Positions 22,969 through 34,800 of a stretch of DNA of 64,000 bases are shown here, in pieces. Within the stretch, counting starts at the first letter, position 1. Every line of letters starts with the position of its first letter. The position numbers and the translations under genes are program-made. The notes under the pieces are model-generated. The model was not told the origin of the DNA, did not search any database, and saw only the letters and a list, made by a program, of their open reading frames with translations. The DNA comes from Dastarcus helophoroides (Eukaryota > Arthropoda > Insecta > Coleoptera > Bothrideridae), in assembly GCA_028583605.1 (NCBI GenBank), contig CM053331.1, positions 11,454,857-11,518,856 of the forward strand. Reading direction: 5' to 3'.

Positions 22969-25720
22969 GTCAGTTAATTAGTTGGTAGAATTATCTTATC
23001 TTAGTAAAACGGGACTTACTTTCTGCTAATTGTAAGCATTCTGCCTTTGCCCCTCCACACAGGTCAGTAGTATGAACTCCTAAAAAAAAAGAATTTTAGA
23101 GCAGTCACGAAACTAATTATTAGAGATCGGTGTTTTCCCAATTCAATTTCTTGTTTTTTTTGCCTTTTTATACATGATTTGAATATATTTTCAAAACGTT
23201 TAGGGCCTATTTATCCTTTTCTGTGGGTTTCACCGAGTACATTTGCACTTCTGAAGATTTTATGCAGAAATATGTAGACCTACGTAATAAAATAAAAAAA
23301 TAAAGTAGAAAGAACTTCGGAGCAAAAAGTGGAATGTGTTAATTCTTAAAACAGTTCCTTGTTTGAATCCGAAATTTTCAGTTTTTTAAACTCTAATTTC
23401 TAGAAATGAGTTGACATTTTAAATTACAGCCTAAATCTCGACAAAAAAATATAATTTTTGAAAAAAAGTTTGAAATTAAAATTTAAAAAAAAACTATAAA
23501 AAGTTCAAGGTAATTTTAAATCAGGAATTGTAGAAAAAAAATGTCCAAATTTCGAAAGGATCGAATCAATTAACAACTATCTAAATTCAACATTTTCTGA
23601 AGATTCTGAAGTTTGGAATAAAAGAATAGAAATTTTGAAGTCTCTTAAAACCTTTACTGTCTTCCAAAACCCTCAATGAAAAGATTTTAAAAAAACTTAA
23701 ATGTCGAGAGAGAAAAGTCAAAATATTTTGAAAAGATCTGAATTTTAAGTCATTGCCAATGCGAGGTTTGTAAAAAAAAATCCTAAATTATTAAAACCAG
23801 GTTTTTTTTTCAAAATTTCGACTTTAGTTTTGACATTTTCAAATTCAAAAAGTTGTAAAAATTATAAAAATCAAGTTTAAACATATAAAGTCCCAACGTC
23901 GTGATTAAAAGTAAAAAATGTCCTAATTAAAGTTGAAATTTGGTAACTAAGATCAAAATTTCAATGTTAAATTTAAATCGTCAAACTTTTTCTCAAGTTT
24001 TCACCTTGAAGTAGACATTTTAAAAATAGGTCAATTTTCCGGAATTAGATTCGAAATAACAAAACAAGTCTACTCAACTTTGAGTTAAACTGGTTAATTA
24101 AAAATTGTGATAAAAATTCTGAAATCTAAGTCCTAAGTTTAAATAAGCTCAGATTTTGTGTAAAACCCTTCGTAAATTTATAGAAGAATTGATATTTTAG
24201 ACTAAATTTTTAAAAGATAGTCCTTGAAAAATTATTAAAAAATGTCTTCTTAAAATCATGGGTTTAGAACAGATTTTGAATTTTTAGTAAAGAGTGAAAT
24301 ATTCTAAATTTATTCAAATATCGCATTTAAATTTTTTAATTTTAAATAATTTTAATAGATTATTACCAATTCCAAGTTTTTCTCGAAATTTCGGGTTGAA
24401 CCTCAAAAGATCGTTTATATAAATTTTAAATTTTTCCTGAAATTTCATTTTTTTTTTTGAAATGCGGAACACAAGTTTTAAATGTTTATACTGCAAAAAT
24501 AAATATTATTTATAATATACTAAACATAAGGTCAAAACTTCGAATAAAAAAAGGAAAAAGAATTTCAAATACAAGTTAATTTTTTTTTAATTCTTAAAAA
24601 TTTAAACTTATCCTTAAAATATTAGCTTTTTTCTTGAATTTTCGACTTTTAGTTTCAGAATTTTAACCTTTTCTAGAAAGTGTAGGCTTCAAATGAAACC
24701 TCAAATTTGAATGTCAAAATTTCGGAGAAAGATTGAATATTTGAGTTTAAAGTAAAAATCAAAAGATTTATGATGAAAATTCAAAAATAAACTCAAAATT
24801 CGGGAATAAACTCGAAATTTTAAGAATTTCCTAATTTGGAAATACATATGCTTATTTTAAATATCCTGAGTATAACCTAAAATTCAAATTTTTCTCAAAA
24901 TTTTCAGTGAACACTTCTTAATTTTGATACGATTTCTCAAAATGTCGGCATTAGTAGCAAACTTTCGACTTTTTTTGCAATATTCTATACCTAAACTTGA
25001 AATTTCAGTTTTTTAATGTCGAAAGATTTACTTCAATCTTAAAATTTTGACTTTTTTCTCAAAATATTTGGTTCTATACTCGAAAACTGATGTTTTTTTT
25101 TTCTATTTGACTCTAAACCCAAAAATTTAGTAATGAAAATAATTTTAAAATTGTAGATTCTTTTGAAACATCTTTTACTAAGACTCCAGATTTTTAACTT
25201 TTAATTATTTGAACTTTCGATCCTAATCCCGAAATTGTGACTTTGTTTCAAAATTTTCAATTTGAACTGTTATACATTTTTGGGTTTGTTTTTAAATAAC
25301 GACTTTTTCTTTATAATTTTAATTGTCACCTTTGTAACAGATTTCGATTGTAAATTCGAAAATTGAGGTAAATTTGTATTTTAATATAAACTTTAGAATT
25401 TTCTTGTCAAAAATTGTATTTCGATTTTCACTTTTTTTCCTAGGTTTTTGCTTAAAAACTCCTTTGATGGAACTTTTGGTCCTGTATGTATTTTTGACAT
25501 TTCAACTTTTTAAAATTTGTTATAAACTTTGAGGTATTTCGAAATTTTGACGTTTTTCTCACAACTCAAATTCTACACTTTAAATGTTGTTCTTTTTTTT
25601 TGAATAGTTTTTGTTATACATTTTAAACTTTTTATGTAAGATTTATAACTACGACCCTGCCTTTTCTTGGCAAATGCGGGCTGTTAGAGCATTTTTAAAG
25701 TATTTTGCCTTTTTTAGGTA

Positions 25721-25764
<44 letters not shown>

Positions 25765-25767
25765 ACC

Positions 25768-25806
<39 letters not shown>

Positions 25807-28800
25807 AACGTTTTGTTCACCTTTTTTGCCTTTTTTGCCTGCGTTTTTACCTTATTTGGTTGTTGCCTAAAATCGGGCCTCTACTAATTATTATGCAACA
25901 TCTTGACGTAAATCTTGAACTAAATTTAGAAGCATTTTAAATATTTTTTTGAATGAAATCAAAAGTGCTGTACGAAACAGCGATGCCATTAGCTACTTGT
26001 AATGTTATAAATCTTCTTTTGGTGAGATACACCACATTGTTGATGTTTCTTAATAAGGGGAGATGAGGCAACGAACATCTGCTTCATATTTTGTACTAGA
26101 CTCATGACTTGACTTTATGGTGCAAATCAAAAATTATTTACTTACTTGGCATCCAATAGTCCACACAGCCACAGTGTTTTAAGGTATAATTGGTAAGACA
26201 TTCCAAATGACAATTTGTCTGAGAATAAACTTTAAAATAGCGCAATTTTCTTTCGGAAGAAAAGTAGCAATCACGCTTTTCGGGATCATAGGCCTCTATT
26301 TTTTCAGATGTTGTAATCATCGATGGAATAACAGCAACAAGAACAGCTTCATCAAGAGGAACTGAAAAGAAAATTTGACCTGGACGAGGGATCCTTGCAG
26401 GCATATGTAGTGAAACCTAGAAATATTATGCAAGTTATTTTTTCGTTAAGAAAGATATATAAAGGTTGTGTACGACTTTAACTCACTCTGATTCCTTGAA
26501 AAGCAATCGCTTTGCAGGTATGATCCAAATCTTTTTTATTAGTTAAAACACCCACTGTCAAGGAGTTCTTAGCTCCGGCCAATATTGCTCTGTGAGGATA
26601 TGTTAATAGTGAAGCATTTCCTGCAAAACCTTCTTCAATATTCCACGTCGATTGAGGAGCAGTGTCTAAATGTGGAATGTCCCTAAAAAGATATCGTTTT
26701 CTATAGAAATGTCCCCAACTACAACTCCAATCTTACAGGTCCTGGTATGGTCTATTATCGATTAACAATTTAGTTTCAAATTGCTATTTACGTGAGATAT
26801 TTTATGGCATTAAAATTATCACAGAGATTCAGAATTTCATAAATGATGCTATGGACTGTATAAAAAAGTGTCTATTTGCAAATTGAAACATTAAAAAATT
26901 GTTTTTTAATTATGAAAAAGAAAATTTTACTTCAAGCATAAAATTTTGGAATAAAGACAAAAATTAAATTTCAAATTCATTATATTTATACAGTAAATCT
27001 CAAAGGCTTTTCCGAGGAATCTCAGTTTTCAATGTAATATTACTACTAAGATATTCAAATATTGATTCAAAAAATTCAAGATTTTGGAAAGTAGGTTCAA
27101 CTTCAACTTTAAACTACTTTAAATTTTTATTTGTTTATCAGAATATCGAGTTTTCGGTTAAAGTTTTGTTTGGACTCGAAAGAACTTTTCGCAGAATTTC
27201 AACATTACTCACCAAGTTATATTTATCTCAATATTTCCATAAAAAGTCAAAAGTTGGACCTATATTGGAATGTTTTTTCTCCAGATAACCTCAAAAAAGT
27301 TTTCTTTTTGACTTAATTTCTGCTTTGATTTCGAAATATAGTCATCAACCTTAAAATTTTGAATGTAACTATTAAATGTCGATCAAACTCTGATTTTTTT
27401 TATTCTCCTTTATCTCTAGAAATTGTGAATATAATTGTGAACATAAAGAATTTTTAGAAACACTCTAAATTAACAAAAAATAAGTGTTTTCTTGATGGTT
27501 TATTGTATTTACAGCAATATAAAAACCAGTTGTAAACATTGTGGTTACTTTTCCTAATTATAAAAAATTTGTCTACGTAGTTAGTTGAAATGGACTTACT
27601 TACATATCATCTTCGTATATATCGTTTAAATTTAAAGTATTGAATGTGTAGCAAAAGCCTTCGTCAGTAATAATTGGTCTAAATATTGTTTTGCACGGAA
27701 TATACTTAGCTTCCCATTTACAGATAAATAATTCATGCTCAATAGTGGAACACTAAAAATTAAATACAGTTATTTGTATTTTTATTTTAATACTACTTAC
27801 TTCTTCCAAAAATTGATAAAAATCTTCAGAAAAAGTTTCGTTTTTTACAAGATTGGAGTCGTCATCACATAACAGCGACATATACTCGAAATATTTTTTT
27901 CTGAAAAATTTATTTTAAAACTTCGAACAATACAAAACTATGGCTGAATTCTACTCTGTGGGCGTCACGTCCTGCTGTGCACGAATCGCCTTCAGTACTT
28001 TGCCGTAATCGATACATTTTTTCGAAATTTTGGCTTCCGGGCAAACAGTAACTGCTGGAAATGGCAGATTAAATATTGGCGTATCTCTGGTGGCAAAAGA
28101 AACTAAAACAGGTGCCGATTCCCATTTGTCCCAAATTTCTAGTATCATATACGTGCATCCTCCTATACAAATGATGAATACAAAAATCCACCATAACCTA
28201 GAAAATAGACTTTGTAGAAACATGTTTAAGAGTATAATTATTTTAAAGAGCTTAAGTGTTCTGCTTCTGAAGGAGATTAATCTGTTGAATGGGCACTTAA
28301 AATGTTAATGAACTAGCTAATTTGCTCATGGTGTAAAAATTGATACATCTTTTTCAGTGACATGTTCTACATGGAAGCTAACTAGCTTTCATTGCAAATA
28401 AACAGATACATATTTTTTTATTATTATTATTTTTATTGCGACAAATGTTTTATAATATAGGAGCATGAATAAAGCTAAAAGACAGGTCAATTTATCAACT
28501 GATTCTAAATCCTCTAAATAATTATCCAGAAATATAAAGAAAAACACGCGGAAACAAAACCAAAAATGTCACATATTTTCCCACCCAATTTTCTAATTAT
28601 TTTAGCTAAAGTAACGAGGAGGAAAATAGGAAAAAATAAGAGAGATTTGTTGTTCGGTTTAATTCTTTTAAAGAACTGAAAAAGGAAAGAGAAAATAAAA
28701 GAGACAAGCAAAAGTTATTTTTAACAGTCTTCAACAAAACTTATTTTGAGGTATTTAATTCCTACTTGATACAAAGGGACCCAGTGGCGGCTGGTGCTAA

Positions 28801-31800
28801 TAAAATTTGGGGGTTGCAAAGAGACATTTGGAAAAATGTGCCGAAACTGGAAATTTTAAATTAAGCTGGAGGAATTAAGAAATATTTTATTTTTATTTTC
28901 GCAAAAAACAGAAAGAAAAAGAAGAGGAAGTCGATCTTTGGCATCTTTTGCCATCTTTGGAACTTTGGCAGCTGCAAATTTATCAATAACTTTTTACTGA
29001 AGTCGAATATTTCTTGGATTAAGTCCTTTTCTTTGAAGACATCGTTAATTCGGACAATCTTTCCTGGCATAATGTATTTTTTAAAGAGTTTTTATTCTTT
29101 CCAGGCTGAACAAGCACCATTCTGCTTCAGCGGAAGTCATTGGGATAGTTATCAGGATTTTAAAAAGATTTAGAGTTTCACTAAGCTCACTATTTTCTGA
29201 AATAATGTTATAGAGTACAAGTAAACCAAAAGCCGATTTAAACTTTTCTGTTTCGTAAATTAGGGTTAGTTTAGTTCTTAGTTTTTGTAAATTAAAAAAT
29301 GGATGAACCTTGACGGTTTCTTTAAAATTCTTTTCAGGAAAAGTGATTCTATGTTGGTTAAACTTTTCAGAAAAAAATAAGGTTGCTGCAATTAAAAGGC
29401 CAGTGAAGCTGAATCGTTTTTTAGCTTAGCAGATAACAATGTCGCATAGGTACTTCTTTAGCTTCGCGAACTACTTCTGTTAAAACTTCGCTTTTTACAA
29501 AACACCGTCTGCACAATATTTAAGTCTGGAATAGGTCATCCACGTCGCTTAATTTCCAGTTTTTTCGACACAGATCGGTTACAGAATGGCTGTGCAATTA
29601 AACTTTGCACTGAATTCATTTTTATTTGTGTTTCAAGACTCGGAACATTACCCGATGATCGATATTTGGTTTGCACCCACAAGTGCAACCTAATGCTTGC
29701 TTATGGGCAAGTATTTTAAGCGAACAAAATATGAGTTAAGGCGCAGGTGCATATGTGTAAAGCAAAGTTTGCAGTCTAGCCTGCAAACTTTGCAAACCGT
29801 GGACCCAATATGTCATCAAACGCTTACGAATCGGCGGAATCCGCAATATTCAGCAGTATGGTTGGTAGCGATAAATCTGTTATCAATAAATAAAATAAAC
29901 AACATAAAGAACAATTTACTTTCTTTTTTATCCCAGCGATTTTTTGGAGGTTGCACAAACCTGCAAACCTTAGCACTAGCCGCCACTGATGGGACCCCAC
30001 CGGTTCGACTCGGATGATTCGACTCTGCGGGTAATCCAGGCAATCCGACCGTCGACTACGTAAAATCGTAAGATCAAACTAACTTACATGTGAAGTTCTA
30101 TCTTGATTATATGAGATCTTGTCGAAGTAAATAGGACAAAATATAGTACCTTCATTCTAGGCGATAGGATTACATATTTTAAAGAAATAAACAAATCATA
30201 AATCTCGTTATGCCCTCACGGTCTCGGCTGCATATGCACCGCGGCTCCCCATATACTTCAGTCTGCTTTCAGAGATTATACATTTTTTGCAACTAAATAC
30301 GGGCTTGGGAATTGGGAGGGATCCTATTTACTTCGACCTTGACCTCATATAATCAAGATGAAGTACAGGTAAGTTCGTTTGATCTTGTGATTATATTCGG
30401 GCTTGTCTCGTAAATAGGACTAAATGTAGATGTTTAGAGTATGTTGCAAAAAATAAACCTTAGCAAATCATTTCATTGGAAAGAGTATATTTATTAAACA
30501 AAATAAATAAACTGCTTATAGTACATCTGAATAATTTGGTTTTATCCAGATAATATGGTCACTCTTAGCTACAAAAATATTAGAGTCGAAGATGAAGAAA
30601 AGGTAGTCTTAGGAGGGGTTGCCTACGGTTTCTCGAGAGATTTGGAGTCTGAATTGAAAACTCAGTCTGATCTTTTAATGAAAAGTTTTGTTAATACCTA
30701 TAACAAAGGATCTCGAAGTATTAGACTGTGGCTATTGATAACAGAGTAACCAACTGTGAGATAATACCAAGGTGTTTTTTGTATCTTCGAACCTGTCCAG
30801 AAATGTTGAGACTACCGAAGTATCTCAAAAATTAACGTATTTGAGTTTACCGGGCCTAAGCATATCAACTTCTTTAAAAAATGTTAAAATCTGAAGTTCT
30901 GGCATAGATTAGGACCGGCCTTCTGGGGTAATGATGCACTAAAAAGAGTTAAGAGAGCTAAATAAGGCACCTCTATTAAACTGTACAGTATGAAACTCTA
31001 ATACGTTCCCTGATGCCATATTAAGGGGGTCAAATTTTTTGCTGATAAACGAAAATCTATCACAATTTCAGGCCTTGTTATAATGCACCAGCGGTGATCG
31101 AGACAATGCAGATTTAAATGTATTCCTTGTGAACGTTGTTTCGCAGAAATGTTTTCTTGATAAAAGGCTTTCCTCGAGGAAAGCTGGGGTGCTAATGGGC
31201 GAGGAGTGCTGCCGCAGGAAAGTAAATCTACATTATTTAGTGGGCCACCTAGGAACGACCACTGTGTCTTGAGCTTGGCCACTAATAATAGCTTTGAAGA
31301 GGCAGAGAATGATTGAAGAAAGGGAAAAGCGAAAAGGTGCAAAATAGATCAACTGTTGGTAAATGCCCCTATAGAACTGGATTTGGGGTTACTGATCCTG
31401 AAAACGTAAAGCTTACTTTTTGTATTTATGCGGCTAATAAATAAATTTATGACCAAGGAGTCAAATTTTCGAGTCAACTGTCGAAATGCTGAATTTTCCA
31501 ATAACAATCCTGTATTTGCTTATAACTTTTTATAAGTTTTATCTGCCCCGACATATTCTGTTGATTTCACGTAACATGGAATAATGACGATACTTCGAAA
31601 CTCGCACCCTTGCCAAATTGATCGAATGAAAATCTTTAATTCTGTACACTATCCATATCATTCACCATTCACGTATCATATTGCTTTAGTCCTATAAATA
31701 CTACAGAGAACTAAACAGTTTTTTAATTGTTTGGAATATCATTTCTGCCCCAAAAATTCAGTTAGAAGTTCTAAATAATTGATGTGGTGGGTCTTGTTCT

Positions 31801-34800
31801 TCTCGGACCAAAAACCGAGAGAACTTTTGACGAAATATTTCCATAACGAACGCGTTTTTCTGTAAAGAGCCTTACCATATTTCAAGTTTTCTAGCTACCA
31901 GTTAATGAAATAAAGAGATATTTCGATAATTTGAGCTTAAATGGGAGCTAAAATTTGGTGAATTTTTCAAAAATTAAACAAAATCGGTTACAAATCGAGA
32001 TTGAACACAAGAAAATAACAAGATATTTGGATAATTATAACCCAAATGATAGCGAAACATCGATGTCCAGTGCTACAATTGTTTTTACCTTTTTCATATT
32101 TTTTTATATTTTCACAATTTATTTATGGGATGGGGTTCCTACAGCCTTTGCCGCATCCCACATTTCGAACGCCATTCCTCTCTATTTCTCCATGCCTCCA
32201 CTTCGATAGCTCTGTTTCTCCTTTATTTCTCTATACAGTCCCTCCATGAGATCATTGGACTTCCGCTCTTTCTTCTCTGTGGAAGTACATAGTTTGGCAC
32301 TCTTTTTGGCCTCCTTTTCTTACTCATTCTCTGTACGTGACTATATCACAACAGTTGTCTTGTTTTGATTCTGTCTGGCGATGATTCTTCTTATTCTTCG
32401 TATCTCTTTATTTCTCATGTGGTCCAGTTTTGATATTCTGCATGCTCTTCTCAAGAAATCCATTTCTATAGTGCCTAGTTTCTCATATCCTTCTTCGTTA
32501 ACTGCCAGTATTCCGCACCATAGGTTCCACCACAGCTCTGAATATTTTTATTTTTGTAGTTAATTTCATAGTTTTAGACCATAGTAGGGAGTGTAGGGCC
32601 TAAATTGATTTCTTTCCTTGTTGTATTCTACTTTGAATGTCTCTTTTGTTGTGCCTTTTTTGCTTAATATACTCCTTAAATATTTGTATTGACTCGTTCT
32701 ATTTATTTGTGTGATTTGTAAGTTCGGATCTCGGTCTTCGCCTTCGCCCTTTCCTACTACTTTGATATATTCAGTTCTTGTCATGTTTATTATTAGGCCC
32801 CAGTGTTCGTATTGACATTTTAATTTTCTAAACATGTAGTCTGCGTCTTCCTCGTCACCGGCAATAATCACTTGATCGTCAGGAAAATAGAGAATTGTCA
32901 AATACTGGTTTCCTACCTTAATGTCCATATTTTCCGTTCTATTTCTCCAGCTGGTCAACGCATCCCGAATATATATTTTAAATAGAGTATGAGGCATGGT
33001 GCACCTCAGTTTCAGTCCGTTATTTATCGTAAATAATTGCAATCTGGTGGTACCTCTTTTAATTGTACTCTGTGAGTCTTTATTTAGATTTCAAATTGCA
33101 TGTATGTAAATTTTTTCGAATTCAATGTTTTTCAAAGCCTCAAACAATTTTTTCCGGGAGACTCTGTCATATGCTTTTTCAAGATCTATGAATATCAAAT
33201 GAGTCGACAGGTTTCTAGCTTTACGTTTTCCATTACTTGTAGTACAAATTTATTGCCAGTACACGATCTTCCCGCCCAAAAGCCGCCATGTTCTTCTATC
33301 TCTTCTAACCCAACTTCAATTCTAGTTTTCAATATACCACTGTACAACCTCCCCATTGCTCTTAAAACACCTAATCCTCCATAATTTTTGCATAATTTCT
33401 TATCCCTTTTTTTATACATCGAGCTGATAAAACTGAGTTTCCAATTTTCGGGAATTTAGTTACCTCGGAGACAGTTATTGAAAAGTTCTACTATCATTTT
33501 AAATAATATTTTTGGTCCGCGCTTTATAAGTTCAATAGGGATGTTTTCAGATATTCTTGGACTTCTTCAGAGATGTCTTTACTTTTGAGTTAGAGATTTG
33601 TTCGACGTGGTCTGTTGGAGTCATATTTATGTCAAAGTTCATGTCGTCCATATTGAATTCTATCCTATTTTCTGTCAAAAGTTCGGTGAAATAATTTCCC
33701 CCTTCTTCCATTTGAATAACATCTAGTTTGAAATACAAATCTTGTTCCCTAAAACCAAGAAAGAATAAAAAACACAACAAAGGTTGCTTTAACGCGTTTC
33801 GACAGCCAAGCTATCATCTTCAGAGAGATACTAGTATCTCTCGAAAGGTGTTAGAGCAACCTTTGTTGTGTTTTTTAATCTTTCTTGGTTTCAGGGGACC
33901 AGATTTGTATTTCGATTTTTGAAGATAGCCAAGGATCAATCCGTTCCACCAAAACATTTGATTTATTGTTTCTGTTATTGTTTTATTGCTTTATCACTTT
34001 TCGCGCCTGTGCTACTCTTGTGCCATCCATATACCTTTCTACCTAGTCGCATTTCTTTTCCCACATTTCATTTTTAGCTTTTTCTATTTGTTTCTTTACT
34101 TTTCTATTCAGCTTCATATATATAGTTAAATCTCTCTCATTTTGTTATTATAGACAATTTTGGTAAGCTTTCCTTTTCTGTCGAAGTAAATCTTGCATCT
34201 GGTTCGTCCACCATTCTGGGTTAGTTTTTCGGTGTTCTTTCATTCCCAGAGTTTTCTGTGCAGCTTCAGGCTTACGTGTTTTTAATTCTTCATAAAACTC
34301 ATTTGCATTTTGTGCTTTATTTGTTTCTTGCAGTTTATGTGCCAATCTTAGTTCGCGCGTCCACACATAGCGAACGAACGTGAACAAGCGTCCGCGCGGA
34401 CGCGAGTGTGGAGGCTTTCGCGTCCTCGCGTTCGCGCTTCGCTCACTTCTCCGTCCAAAATCGGTTTTCTGGTCCGCGTCAAAGGGTTTGCGGGACTTTC
34501 GAAAGGCGCGAGCGCGAATGCATCCACACTGGTGGCGTGAATTCAGTCACAGTTTTAAAGTTTTTCTGGTGATTGTTGTGTATTTTCAGAGAAGACCATT
34601 TTATTTTTTTCTTTATTTGGTTTTTATTTTTAATAAAAAGATAATTATAATATGCTATGGCGCAAAGCGCAGCGGCAGCAGCAGTGACTACCTCTGGGTC
34701 CATTTCTCTTAAAAGTGCGAACTACACTGCAAGGTTTACGAGTGTGCAGGGACATATTTTTCGTGCAAAAATCGCTCGCGAATCGCAACGTGAATTTAGG

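Larger units (their letters stand above)
32115..34340 (-). mobile_element. degraded RTE-like LINE in ppk intron 1
   Basis: Minus-strand pieces in order: N-P-E-W-W-T with K-R-K-A-Y near 34180; G-G-L-G-V-L-R-A-M-G-R-L-Y at 33370; Y-F-P-D-D-Q-V-I-I-A-G-D-E-E-D-A near 32880 (catalytic box Y/F-A-D-D mutated to F-P-D-D); Y-E-H-W-G-L-I-I-N; and finally a C-terminal series Y-W-Q-L-T-K-K, H-V-Q-R-M and R-K-S-G-S-P-M-I-S-W in shifted frames near 32530..32150. This order fits RTE-group LINEs. It has several frameshifts and contains the HHR-like element at 33722..33953. Confidence 0.7.
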
